The position numbers and the translations under genes were made by a program. From Alicyclobacillus fructus (lineage in GTDB: Bacteria > Bacillota > Bacilli > Alicyclobacillales > Alicyclobacillaceae), in contig NZ_JAFMTY010000007.1 of NCBI RefSeq assembly GCF_017329605.1, positions 62,001-126,000 on the forward strand: a stretch of DNA of 64,000 bases, given 5' to 3'. The notes beneath the pieces were generated by a model that did no database searches, was not told where the DNA came from, and saw only the letters and a program-made list of their open reading frames with translations. Positions 55,815-63,947 of this stretch are shown here, piece by piece. Numbering within the stretch: position 1 is the stretch's first letter; every line of letters begins with the position of its first letter.

Positions 55815-56498
55815 CTAGATGTCTGTCACACGGCGATACACGTAGCCGCCTTGTCGCCTGCCTTGCACGAGGTCACCCGCGGGACCGAGTTTTTGCCGCA
55901 GCCTTGACACGAGCTTGGCGATGCCTTTCGGATTTACGTGCCCTTTCCACAGAGCGTTCGCGATCGCGTCCCGCGTCAAGACTTCTCCCTCGTGGCTGAG
56001 AAAGAGTTCCAGAAGTCTTGACTCCATTTGCGAGAGCGGAACACGGCGATGTTCGATCATCAGGCATTGTTCGCCGGATTTATAACGCACTCCGCGACCG
56101 ACGTTCACAGACACAATGGGCAGAGAGGGAAGTCCTTCAGGAACGGTGAATCGCCTTACAAAGGTCTCTAGATCACCTCCGATGAACGTCTGAAGTGCTG
56201 CAAGTGGATCACTTAAAAATCCTGAGAGTCCTAACGAGCGCGCGCGATGCCAGTCGTTTTCGGTCAGTGGTGACCGAATCATGACATAGTGCCGGTTTGC
56301 ACGGGGCGATGACTCCACCATGGCCCAAAAGGCCTCACTGCAAGACGCGATGCCGTCGATAAAAATATCCTCTGTTGTCGCCACCGAGATTGCAGTCGTG
56401 CGCTCGACAGTTCCGCAGATGTGCAAATCGCACGCCTCGAGGATGACAGAGAGCATTCGGATAAGACAGGTGTCGTCTGTACACAAGATCATCCGCAT
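55815..56498 (-). CDS. Orphan OmpR-type winged-helix regulator with degenerate receiver
   Basis: 227 residues from ATG 56498 (AGGAGCG upstream). The C-terminal ~95 residues are a Trans_reg_C winged helix: RRVPLSQMESRLLELFLSHE, LTRDAIANALWKG, IAKLVSRLRQKLG and RRQGGYVYRR. The N-terminal ~120 residues begin like a receiver (ILCTDDTCLIRMLSVIL), but no DxMMP phospho-acceptor or KP motif is evident, so phosphorylation is doubtful. No kinase is nearby. It is divergent from the secreted-protein/ABC locus across 166 bp containing a palindrome, so it is the likely controller of that locus. Confidence 0.78.
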   Translation of the reverse strand: MRMILCTDDTCLIRMLSVILEACDLHICGTVERTTAISVATTEDIFIDGIASCSEAFWAMVESSPRANRHYVMIRSPLTENDWHRARSLGLSGFLSDPLAALQTFIGGDLETFVRRFTVPEGLPSLPIVSVNVGRGVRYKSGEQCLMIEHRRVPLSQMESRLLELFLSHEGEVLTRDAIANALWKGHVNPKGIAKLVSRLRQKLGPAGDLVQGRRQGGYVYRRVTDI

Positions 56499-56575
56499 GC
56501 GTTCACGCTCCTGAACGTCCAATTGAGTGGGTTCCTCTCAAGTTTACACATTTTTTTCCCTATTCCATGACTATT

Positions 56576-56592
56576 GCTAGCAAAATGCTAGC
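56576..56592. promoter_or_regulatory. Palindrome between the regulator and the secreted-protein gene
   Basis: GCTAGC (56576-56581) and GCTAGC (56587-56592) around AAAAT, giving TAGCA-AAA-TGCTA. It lies in the 166-bp divergent region, about 75 nt from each start. A TACACT -10-like hexamer follows at 56614-56619. Candidate site for the orphan regulator. Confidence 0.5.
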
Positions 56593-56664
56593 TATATTCC
56601 TCGGATTGTTCTGGTACACTGTTCCTCGAGATTCGGAACTTAAAAGTGGAGGTCATGGCTAGTC

Positions 56665-57225
56665 ATGAGGCGCACTATGCTGAACGCCATTTCTGCGGCA
56701 GTGGTTAGCTTGGCGTTCGTATCTCCTACCGTGGCGGCAGATGAAAGCAATTCAATCGTCACAACGCAAGATTATCTTCCGCATACAAACACATCTCAAA
56801 CCTTAACTTTGCCGTCGGGTGAGGGATCGCTTACAGCTAATGTTTGGAGATCGACATTTGCTTCTCAAACGGGAAATGCGTTGACATGGAACTGGCAAGT
56901 TTCTGCAGTCTACAGCGGGTCCCGGACCGTCGAGTGGATCCGCACGCAGTGGTACAGCCAGGCGGATTTGAGGAACGGGGCTTCAATTACGATGGGCATA
57001 TCCGGCGATTCAGCAACAGCTTCCTATTCTTCTTCATGGCAGACTGTTCGGACACAAGTGAAATACTGGACCAACGACAATGGAGCAAAGGAATCGGACT
57101 ATCGCGGGAACGTCGTCATCGGACCACAATCGGACTACAAACAGGGCTCAATTGTCACGGTCAATACTGCTACCGTTAAACTTGCTGGAGATCCGAAGAC
57201 GTACGCGATTAGTGCAGGAGTGTGA
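56665..57225 (+). CDS. Small secreted beta-rich protein, unrecognised
   Basis: 186 residues with a clear signal peptide (MLNAISAAVVSLAFVSPTVAA, cleavage before DESNS). The mature ~160 residues are rich in Ser, Thr, Tyr and Trp with alternating hydrophobic strands (LTWNWQVSAVYSGSRTVEWI, SSSWQTVRTQVKYWT), suggesting a beta-sandwich; there are no Cys. GTGGAGG lies 11 nt before the ATG. It heads a run with a lipoprotein, ABC ATPase and FtsX-like permease. A secreted bacteriocin-like or surface protein is possible, but no family is recognised. GC is visibly lower than in neighbouring housekeeping genes. Confidence 0.75.
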   Translation: MRRTMLNAISAAVVSLAFVSPTVAADESNSIVTTQDYLPHTNTSQTLTLPSGEGSLTANVWRSTFASQTGNALTWNWQVSAVYSGSRTVEWIRTQWYSQADLRNGASITMGISGDSATASYSSSWQTVRTQVKYWTNDNGAKESDYRGNVVIGPQSDYKQGSIVTVNTATVKLAGDPKTYAISAGV

Positions 57226-57228
57226 ATC

Positions 57229-58188
57229 ATGCTGTGCTCAAGCGCACGTAAGCCACGTTGGCCCATGGCATTCACCGCCTGCGCCGCCTTGTGCGTGGTG
57301 ACGGCTTGTAGCACGCCGCCAAGGCCAGCGAACGCCGTCATCATCCCAGGACCTGCGAGCGCCGACGAGCGCGTGATCGAAGATCCTGTGGGTCAGCGCT
57401 TCGTGCTCTATGACACGGTAAAGAAGATTGCGGTCAGTTGGACCAACGTATCCAACGAATTTGTGTACAACTTCACCACGCCTTCTGATCTGTACACCAT
57501 GGGCAACAGCCTCACGAATCACTTTTCCATCGTGCAGCTTCAGAATGGCAGGGCGGTCACCGTCTACACGCTTCCTGATGCAGCACACGATGCCATTTTC
57601 CCGCTTGCAGCGGACGGGCAAAACGCGTTCTTCCTCTTGGTCCATTACCGCGATGACGGCAGTGAGGAGTGGCGGCACATCGTGAGATGGGATCCGACGA
57701 CGAGAACGCTGCATCCTTTTGTACATGTGGAAGGTGCCATCGAACAAGGTGCACTTGCGGGGCCGACGTTGTACTTTACGGTGCTCCGGCCGGATCGCGC
57801 AGTTTGGCTGTACCGACTGCCTGCAGCCAATTTGAATGCAGAGCCTCAACTCGTATCGACCCATTGGACAGACGATCCCCTGCTCGCGTATGAAGGACGG
57901 CTTGTGAAGGTCGCCGATCATCAGTTTGTGTTCGATTCGATCCATCTTCCGGTGCGAGCGGTGAACGTCCTTACGCCGCAGGGTGTCCTTGTGCAGTTCG
58001 ACGACGATCCGAAGTCGCTTACCACACGCGCGGACGTGTTTCAACTTTCAGACGGGAGGCACCTCGGCAGCGCCACTTCGGTTGAAGGAGTGGAGTGGAT
58101 GCCAAACGGCGTTCAGTTGGACTGCGATGGGCGCGTCGAGATTGTCAGCTGGAGCTATGCCGGCGGAGAAGAGGAGAACCCATCGTGA
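57229..58188 (+). CDS. Lipoprotein with propeller-like extracellular domain, unrecognised
   Basis: 319 residues with an N-terminal lipoprotein signal (CAALCVVTACST, lipobox VTAC). The mature part has repeated strand-rich units such as FVLYDTVKKIAVSWTN, AFFLLVHYRDDGSEEWRHIV and LYFTVLRPDRAVWLYRLP, and could fold as a beta-propeller outside the membrane. It follows the secreted protein after 3 nt and overlaps the ATPase start (GTGA), so the genes are one operon. It may present a ligand to, or receive one from, the ABC permease. Confidence 0.75.
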   Translation: MLCSSARKPRWPMAFTACAALCVVTACSTPPRPANAVIIPGPASADERVIEDPVGQRFVLYDTVKKIAVSWTNVSNEFVYNFTTPSDLYTMGNSLTNHFSIVQLQNGRAVTVYTLPDAAHDAIFPLAADGQNAFFLLVHYRDDGSEEWRHIVRWDPTTRTLHPFVHVEGAIEQGALAGPTLYFTVLRPDRAVWLYRLPAANLNAEPQLVSTHWTDDPLLAYEGRLVKVADHQFVFDSIHLPVRAVNVLTPQGVLVQFDDDPKSLTTRADVFQLSDGRHLGSATSVEGVEWMPNGVQLDCDGRVEIVSWSYAGGEEENPS

Positions 58189-58787
58189 TTGCTATGCAAA
58201 ACGTGGTGAAGCGCTACGGTGGACGCGACATTCTAAAAGCGATCAATGTAACGTTCGAAGCTGGAAAGGTGTACGCCATCTCCGGGCCCAGTGGAGCGGG
58301 CAAGACGACGCTTCTGCAGGTTTTGGCACGCTATGAGCGGCCAACCGCCGGGATTGTGCAAGTGGCGAGCGGATCGCGAATCGAATACGCGCCGCAGGAC
58401 TTCCTCCTTTTCTCAAATCTCACGGTCTGGGATCATCTTCGGCTCAAGGCGATGGCAAGGCGACTGGAAGAAGGCTGGGCAGCACGTGCTCACCAACTTC
58501 TGCAGGCCTGTCGCCTCGAAGGCATGGAACGGATCCAGGTCCGAGCGCTGTCGGGCGGGGAGCGCAGGCGCTTGCAACTTGTCCTCGCTCTCCTGCCACC
58601 TGCCGACGTCCTACTCTTTGACGAGCCGACGTCCAACTTGGACGATGTGACGGCTGATCGCATCTGGGGACTGTTGGCAGACGAATTGGCAAACAAGACG
58701 TCCATCATCTGCAGTCATGCCCCGGTGCCTGACATGCTTCACCCCGAACGGCTTCGTCTACAGGGAGGTGTCCTGCATGCGGAATGA
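58185..58787 (+). CDS. ABC transporter ATP-binding protein (MacB/LolD-like)
   Basis: 200 residues from GTG 58185 (GAAGAGGAG upstream), overlapping the lipoprotein stop. Walker A GPSGAGKTT, signature LSGGERRRLQLVLAL and Walker B VLLFDEPTSNLDD are intact. The short length and SNLDD after Walker B are typical of the LolD/MacB/FtsE class that drives FtsX-type permeases, rather than of importers. It overlaps the start of the permease gene by 11 nt. Confidence 0.9.
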   Translation: MIAMQNVVKRYGGRDILKAINVTFEAGKVYAISGPSGAGKTTLLQVLARYERPTAGIVQVASGSRIEYAPQDFLLFSNLTVWDHLRLKAMARRLEEGWAARAHQLLQACRLEGMERIQVRALSGGERRRLQLVLALLPPADVLLFDEPTSNLDDVTADRIWGLLADELANKTSIICSHAPVPDMLHPERLRLQGGVLHAE

Positions 58788-60021
58788 TGCAACGCCTCTT
58801 CGTGATGTCGCCCGCATGATGAGAAACAAGACGCCAATTCAGTTCCGCATTGCGGCTGCGACGCTCTTCGTCGCTTTGCTCGTGCTCTCGACCTTGGGCC
58901 TGTACACACTGCGCATGGCGCTCGATGTGAAGCGACAGTTTTTCTCCAATGACGCTGTTCACGTCATCTTGGTCGACGCCCAATCGTCAGAACATCAAAC
59001 TCTTCCGAGGCACGTTCAATTTCGTGATCGAGAACAAATCGAACGGATCTTTGCGAGCTCTATGCCCGGTGCCAAAGCAAGGGTGTGGAATGTATACCAA
59101 ATTAACTTTGGCATTCTGGATTCGACAGGCCGCACGAACTGGGTGGAGTCGGTCGATCCCGGTGGCGCGCTGCTGCTGGGGCTTCTGACCATGAGAGATG
59201 ACACGGGTTACGCCGTTCCGCCTACGCCAAGTCCGCTGATTCTGCAAGTTCCAGTGGTTCGCGTGACCCAAGGTGGCTACGAGAGCGATCGGCGTGTGTC
59301 CATGACGCTATCGCATACCGCCCCGATCACTCGACAAGCCCCGCTCTTCTCATTGCAATCGGAGGCCACGGGGGAGAACGCACTCGGTCGACCGCTCTTT
59401 GTCTCCTACGACACGTACCGGCGCATCCTGGAGACAGCGTATCAACGGCCGTACGCTGCTTTGGTTCGCGCGTTTACGCAAGGACAGGATTTGGGCATTC
59501 AACCGGTGGAGAACGTAGCGGTTTATGTACCTCATGTAGCGGACGTGGACCGGGTTGCGCGGGCGCTGGCCGGCCGCGGCTATGACACGGTGTACACCTT
59601 TCGCGCGTTCCAACAACTCTCGTCGACGCTCCAAACGTCCAGTTGGATGGCCCTGGTGTTCACCATGCTCGTGGCGGCGGGCACGTACGCTGGCATCTGG
59701 CTTTTCTTTCGGAATGACCTTCGCCGTGGTCGAAAAGACATGGGAATTCTTCGCCACTTGGGCTATTCGCCGTCGGAGGTTGTTTCGGTCTACCGCCGCA
59801 AACTTCGCGCACTCTTTCTAACCTGCATGGCTTCGGCATGCCTGTACACCCTTGTCGGAGGTATCGTGCTGTTCCGGCTTTCTTGGACGGCTTGTGCGTT
59901 GCTTGCATGCGTGATCGCGGCGTTTGTCGGGCTGATGGAAGTGGGGAATACACGCGCTGTTCGGAAGACTGCCATGCTTGATATCGCGGATCTCGTGCGG
60001 TTTTCGAAAGAGGAAGAGTGA
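58777..60021 (+). CDS. FtsX/MacB-type ABC permease
   Basis: 414 residues from ATG 58777 (AGGGAGGTG upstream). One helix at about residues 22-45, a ~230-residue extracellular domain, then three helices clustered in the last ~130 residues: the four-helix topology of FtsX/MacB permeases. RRGRKDMGILRHLGYSPSEV is the conserved cytoplasmic helix before TM3. Such permeases move extracellular proteins or lipoproteins by mechanotransmission or sense antimicrobial peptides. With the secreted protein and lipoprotein upstream it forms a possible export/immunity module. Confidence 0.8.
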   Translation: MRNDATPLRDVARMMRNKTPIQFRIAAATLFVALLVLSTLGLYTLRMALDVKRQFFSNDAVHVILVDAQSSEHQTLPRHVQFRDREQIERIFASSMPGAKARVWNVYQINFGILDSTGRTNWVESVDPGGALLLGLLTMRDDTGYAVPPTPSPLILQVPVVRVTQGGYESDRRVSMTLSHTAPITRQAPLFSLQSEATGENALGRPLFVSYDTYRRILETAYQRPYAALVRAFTQGQDLGIQPVENVAVYVPHVADVDRVARALAGRGYDTVYTFRAFQQLSSTLQTSSWMALVFTMLVAAGTYAGIWLFFRNDLRRGRKDMGILRHLGYSPSEVVSVYRRKLRALFLTCMASACLYTLVGGIVLFRLSWTACALLACVIAAFVGLMEVGNTRAVRKTAMLDIADLVRFSKEEE

Positions 60022-60204
60022 GGCTCGCGCGGTCGTGATGAGCACCACCGAGGCTTATCGCGTCCTCCAACTGCTCTTTTGGAGCCTATCCGCTGCCCAT
60101 TCAGATTCTACGGGGATAGTGACCTCCCGCCTTGCGAATTCGCTCCGATCCTGTCAATCTATGAGTCAAAACGTTTGTCGGTTCCGCGGAGGCGGAGGTG
60201 TCCT

Positions 60205-60951
60205 ATGCTCCGAGCGAAGAATACGCCGAATCTGCTTGGCATCGAAGTGAGTGGAGACTACGACGATTTGCAAGCTCTTTATCATGCTTTGCACGAGGTG
60301 GTCGGCGAGGAGGGAGAATACCCCAGCTTCGAGGAAGCTCGTTTGCGCGTGCTGGGCGTATGTTACGATGTGCGGCATGCACTTCAAGGGCACCGTCGGG
60401 TGGAGCTCTATCCGAATGGGCTAACTGAAGACATGATGCGCTTTCATGGGCTCATCGCCCCTCAGGAAAATGTGCGCTTTTCGTTTGAAACGCTGTACCC
60501 AGAAGCGTTGTTTGTGGCTGCCGCATTGAACGACTTTCTCATCCTCTATGCGGACAAGCGAGGAGAAACTCCATATGGGCTTTACATGAATCCCAACCAG
60601 GATCTTCACGTTGTCCATGTGCACCACTTTCAAGCCCTCATCATCCAGTGTGTCCGCGAGGCCGTGAGCCCTACCGCGTTCAAACGCTTTTTGAAGGCGA
60701 CGGATACGAGATTTCCGTGGTCTCAGAACTATACCACGCAATATCTGGACTACCTCAATCTTGAGTACGCCAAGAAGTCTCCTTCTCGCCGCGCATCCTC
60801 GATCGCGACGATGATGGAGAAGATGATTGCTCGTGGCCCAGAGTACCATTCGATCGAGCAGGATGTCATACGCTTCGCTCAAGAACGTGGGTGTGCCCTC
60901 GAGGATGTAACGCTTCAGGCTGACATCGACTGGGATGCCGTGGAGTGGTAG
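60205..60951 (+). CDS. Uncharacterised conserved protein (possibly DUF6904-like)
   Basis: 248 residues from ATG 60205 (GGAGGTG upstream). It opens MLRAKNTPNLLGIEVSGDYD and continues with DLQALYHALHEVVGEEG, YDVRHALQGHRRVELYPNGL and LYPEALFVAAALNDFLILY. It looks like a soluble alpha/beta protein present across Firmicutes, often stand-alone, with no assigned function. The DUF number is from memory and should be treated as tentative. It follows the ABC permease after 183 nt and may be an independent unit. Confidence 0.65.
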   Translation: MLRAKNTPNLLGIEVSGDYDDLQALYHALHEVVGEEGEYPSFEEARLRVLGVCYDVRHALQGHRRVELYPNGLTEDMMRFHGLIAPQENVRFSFETLYPEALFVAAALNDFLILYADKRGETPYGLYMNPNQDLHVVHVHHFQALIIQCVREAVSPTAFKRFLKATDTRFPWSQNYTTQYLDYLNLEYAKKSPSRRASSIATMMEKMIARGPEYHSIEQDVIRFAQERGCALEDVTLQADIDWDAVEW

Positions 60952-60960
60952 GCTGCTCGC

Positions 60961-61866
60961 TCACGCACTGATGGCGATGACGAGCGGCAAATACACAAAG
61001 CTCAACGCGGTCGTGATGGCCACCACCATGGACGTCCATTCCTCGGCCACGCCGTAACGGCTGGCCAGCGCCACCGTGTTGACGGCAGCTGGCATGCTTG
61101 CTTCCACGAACAGCACGGATGCGAGCAGGCCATGGATGCCAAGCGCAAGCAGCAGGAGCCTCGCCGCGAGAGGCACCATCACCACCCTCAGCGCCACGCC
61201 CAGCCATACGTCTTTCCGCCATGCGCCCAACCAGCGCGTGTGGCCAAGCTGCATCCCCAGAATGAGCAGCAACACGGCTGCATACGCGTCTCCGAGCAGT
61301 TTGGCCGCCGTGCTTATCCCTCCTGGAAGCGGTTGATGCAAGATGGCCAGCACAAGGCCGAGGGCGCTCGCGTACAGGAGCGGGGCGCGCAGCAGGGCGC
61401 GCCAGCCGCTCTCGCCCGAGCGTCCGCTCGCCGCGATGGACACGCCGAGTGTGTTGACCAAAAGAATCTGCAGGATCACGTACAGGGTTCCCAGCGCGAA
61501 TCCCTGGGTGCCAAACGCAAGCAGCAGCACAGGCAGGCCATAGTTATTGGAATTGCTGAAGATGGTGGTCAGCATGAGCGCCCGCGAGGTCGCTCGGTCA
61601 AGGCGGAATAGTCGACTCGCCGCCGTGGCCGCGAGCCAACAAAGCGCCGTCATCACCGCGGTGAAGAGGACGATCTGGACGACGTGATCGCCGCGCAGAT
61701 TGGCTGACGGCAGGGCCGAGAGAATGAGCGCCGGCGCCAGCAGGTACAGCGCGACGGTCGACAGCGATTTCGTCTCGACGGGCTGATGCCGCGCCACCAG
61801 CGCGCCGGCAGCGCAAACGATCAAAATGGGCACCGTGATGGTCCACAGCAAATGAAGAAAGGCCAT
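60961..61866 (-). CDS. AEC (auxin efflux carrier) family transporter
   Basis: 301 residues, about ten helices. FSNSNNYGLPVLLLAFGTQG carries the N-x-N-NYG motif of the family, and SMPAAVNTVALASRYG is the second discontinuous-helix region. Bacterial AEC proteins carry malate, malonate or other organic acids, or precursors. The ribosome binding site at ATG 61866 is weak; no better start was found. It is divergent from the antiporter at 62097; the 230-bp gap holds that gene's promoter and leader. Confidence 0.85.
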   Translation of the reverse strand: MAFLHLLWTITVPILIVCAAGALVARHQPVETKSLSTVALYLLAPALILSALPSANLRGDHVVQIVLFTAVMTALCWLAATAASRLFRLDRATSRALMLTTIFSNSNNYGLPVLLLAFGTQGFALGTLYVILQILLVNTLGVSIAASGRSGESGWRALLRAPLLYASALGLVLAILHQPLPGGISTAAKLLGDAYAAVLLLILGMQLGHTRWLGAWRKDVWLGVALRVVMVPLAARLLLLALGIHGLLASVLFVEASMPAAVNTVALASRYGVAEEWTSMVVAITTALSFVYLPLVIAISA

Positions 61867-61956
61867 TGCAACAACCCCATATCTCGGCGATCTCGTCCAT
61901 GGAACTGCGGATACGTCACCATTTCTCGCTAGCGCCGAAAAAGTCCTGTCCGCGCG

Positions 61957-61985
61957 TTGACGATGCGGCTTCATTTCGGTATAAA
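61957..61985 (+). promoter_or_regulatory. Sigma-A promoter of the antiporter leader
   Basis: TTGACG (61957-61962), 17-nt spacer, TATAAA (61980-61985). Initiation near 61992 would give a leader of about 105 nt before the antiporter start. Confidence 0.82.
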
Positions 61986-61991
61986 GGAGGC

Positions 61992-62078
61992 GAGGGCTTC
62001 CTTCGCAAGAAGGCCGCCAGCACAATTGTATCGCATGTGAAATCCAGGTGGAGTCTGTCAAATGGCAGGCTCCTTTTT
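61992..62078 (+). promoter_or_regulatory. Structured 5' leader, attenuator/riboswitch candidate
   Basis: A hairpin at 61995-62015 (GGCTT...AAGGCC type) is followed by CCGCC (62014-62018), which can pair with GGTGG (62047-62051), enclosing a CACA/TGTG helix (62021-62024 with 62036-62039). The GGTGG pairing overlaps the 5' arm of the terminator at 62050-62073, so the two folds exclude each other. No known riboswitch class was recognised. Confidence 0.5.
62050..62078 (+). terminator. Intrinsic terminator inside the antiporter leader
   Basis: Stem GGAGTCTGTC (62050-62059) paired with GGCAGGCTCC (62064-62073), tetraloop AAAT, then five T. It lies after the promoter and only 7 nt before the AAGGAGG of the antiporter gene, so it must be bypassed for expression. 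Confidence 0.88.
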
Positions 62079-62096
62079 ATGTGTAAGGAGGTTCTC

Positions 62097-63335
62097 ATGA
62101 CGTCAAACGCTCTGCAAATCGCTGAGACGTATCTATTCGCGCTCTTTGTCATCCTGGGTTCTGGCGCCGTCGGGGGATGGCTGGCCGAGAGGCTGCGTCT
62201 CCCCGACATCGTCGTCTACGTGATCATCGGTTTTTTGCTTGGCCCGTCGGTTCTGGGTGTGCTGCACATTCCCGCGCAAGGCGTCTTTCACGACGCCGTC
62301 CTCTCGCTCGGCGCGGCCTGGATTGTGTTCCAAGGTGGGCTCGAAATGCGCTTTCAGGTGCTCCGCCAAATCTGGGTGTCTGTCGTGCTCCTCGCCACCG
62401 TCGGCCTCGTCATGACGGCCGCAGTCGTGGGCGTCGCCGCGCACATCCTCATGGAACTGCCGGTGCTGTCCGCGCTCCTTCTCGGATCGCTTCTCGCGTC
62501 GACCGATCCGGCCGCGCTCGTGCCCATCTTTCAGCGCCTTTCCATCCGCGCGCGTGTGGCTCAGGCCGTGATCGCGGAATCGGCTTTCACCGATGCGACG
62601 GGAGCGATGTTGACTGCGCTTGTGTTGAGCCGTGCCACAATGGGGACAAATGGTAGACACGAAGGCGCGGGCTTCCTCTTGAGCGAGCTGGTTCGCCTTG
62701 CGCTTGGCGGCGCCGTCATTGGGGTGGCGATTGGACTGGCGGCAGCTTGGCTGGTGGCAAGGCATAAACCTGTCACGCCCGGCGGTCGATCGCTGTTTCT
62801 GGTGCTCGCAGCGCTCGGGAGCTATGCCGTCGCCGCTCAAGTCGGTGCGAGCGGCTTTATGGCGAACTTTGCCGCGGGCATGGCCCTCGCGCATGCGCCA
62901 GAGCGCTTGCCTCGGATCGACGAGCGGGATCGCGCGTCGCTCGAGACGTTTGTGGACGCGTTGTCCCTTCAGTTTCGGATTCTGATCTTTGTGTCCCTGG
63001 GAAGCCAGATGGACCTTCAACTGATGATGCATCACCTCGATCTCGTCCTCGGAGTGGTCGCAGCCTTCATGTTGATCGCACGGCCGCTGACCGTGCTTGT
63101 GAGCCTTGTGCCCGACCGGCGGGCGAAATGGACGTGGCGTGAGATTGCCTTCTTTTTCTGGGTGCGCGAGACGGGGACCATCGCCATGGCGCTCGCCGGC
63201 CTCGTCCAGGGCGCGGGGGTGGCTGGAGGCAGCGTGTTCACCCAGGTCGCAGCGACGGCCGTGATCGCCACGCTGTTGGTTCAGGCGAGCACCACCTCGC
63301 TTGTTGCGCGTTGGCTCGGGCTGGTGGAAACGTGA
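62097..63335 (+). CDS. CPA1-type Na+(K+)/H+ antiporter
   Basis: 412 residues with about 12 helices. PDIVVYVIIGFLLGPSVLG, IVFQGGLEMR, LASTDPAALVPIFQRLSI and VIAESAFTDATGAML are the CPA motifs; the usual ND in the last motif is TD here. No cytoplasmic regulatory domain follows, unlike the antiporter at 16268. It exchanges a monovalent cation for protons across the membrane. AAGGAGG precedes ATG 62097. A promoter and a leader terminator lie just upstream, so expression is probably controlled by premature termination. Confidence 0.9.
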   Translation: MTSNALQIAETYLFALFVILGSGAVGGWLAERLRLPDIVVYVIIGFLLGPSVLGVLHIPAQGVFHDAVLSLGAAWIVFQGGLEMRFQVLRQIWVSVVLLATVGLVMTAAVVGVAAHILMELPVLSALLLGSLLASTDPAALVPIFQRLSIRARVAQAVIAESAFTDATGAMLTALVLSRATMGTNGRHEGAGFLLSELVRLALGGAVIGVAIGLAAAWLVARHKPVTPGGRSLFLVLAALGSYAVAAQVGASGFMANFAAGMALAHAPERLPRIDERDRASLETFVDALSLQFRILIFVSLGSQMDLQLMMHHLDLVLGVVAAFMLIARPLTVLVSLVPDRRAKWTWREIAFFFWVRETGTIAMALAGLVQGAGVAGGSVFTQVAATAVIATLLVQASTTSLVARWLGLVET

Positions 63336-63343
63336 TCGTCCAT

Positions 63344-63372
63344 TTGGGTTGTTGGACAGGTTTGGGTATACT
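63344..63372 (+). promoter_or_regulatory. Promoter of dps
   Basis: TTGGGT (63344-63349), 17-nt spacer, TATACT (63367-63372), 31 nt before the dps start. Confidence 0.75.
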
Positions 63373-63380
63373 GGACCCAA
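63362..63380. promoter_or_regulatory. Operator-like palindrome over the dps -10 box
   Basis: TTGGGT (63362-63367), 7-nt spacer, ACCCAA (63375-63380): a perfect 6-bp inverted repeat covering the -10 hexamer. It does not match the PerR or Fur consensus. A third TTGGGT forms the -35. Confidence 0.55.
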
Positions 63381-63402
63381 GTCCATTCCATGGAGGTGTC
63401 CT

Positions 63403-63897
63403 ATGGCTACGAACGTCTCCCAATTGAAACGCACGCGCATCGATCTCCCCGAAGACGTGAAGAAACGCATGATCGAACTGCTCAACACGCACGTCGTGCA
63501 TCTCACGGACCTTTGGAACCAGACGAAACTCGCGCACTGGAACGTCCGAGGCCCTCACTTCCTGTCTTACCATGAGATGTTGGACGATCTCGCCGCACAC
63601 CTGGTGGAAGCCATCGACGATGTGGCGGAGCGCGCGACGGCTCTCGGCGGGGTGGCCGGGCTTCCAGTACAGGACCTCGCGCAGCAGACGAAGCTTCCGA
63701 AGTGGGACTTGTCCGTCACCCAGGATGTGGAGGTCCTCAAGGCTCTGGCGGATCGCTGGGCCATCGTTGCGAACGAGGCGCGCAAGTTCATTGAGGAGTC
63801 GGAAGAGCACGATCCGGACACCGCAGACCTTTTCACGGAGGTTTCACGTCAGTTGGATCAGGACCTGTGGTTCCTGGAAGCACACATCGAGCAGTGA
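63403..63897 (+). CDS. dps: Dps-family ferritin-like DNA-protection protein
   Basis: 164 residues from ATG 63403 (GGAGGTG upstream); the upstream open frame lacks a site. The ferroxidase ligands of Dps are seen: His in QTKLAHWNVRGPHF, Asp/Glu in LVEAIDDVAERATALGG. The N-terminus SQLKRTRIDLPEDVKKRMIE and C-terminal WFLEAHIEQ fit the four-helix family. Dodecamers oxidise iron with peroxide and shield DNA in starvation or oxidative stress. It is monocistronic, with its own promoter, a palindrome and a strong terminator. Confidence 0.93.
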   Translation: MATNVSQLKRTRIDLPEDVKKRMIELLNTHVVHLTDLWNQTKLAHWNVRGPHFLSYHEMLDDLAAHLVEAIDDVAERATALGGVAGLPVQDLAQQTKLPKWDLSVTQDVEVLKALADRWAIVANEARKFIEESEEHDPDTADLFTEVSRQLDQDLWFLEAHIEQ

Positions 63898-63915
63898 CAG
63901 CCTGGGACATCACGG

Positions 63916-63947
63916 CCCCGCCCGCGAGGCGGGGTTTTTTCTTTTTT
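63916..63947 (+). terminator. Intrinsic terminator after dps
   Basis: CCCCGCC (63916-63922) paired with GGCGGGG (63928-63934), 5-nt loop, then six T, C and six T. The last 50 bases of the window after it show no gene. Confidence 0.93.
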
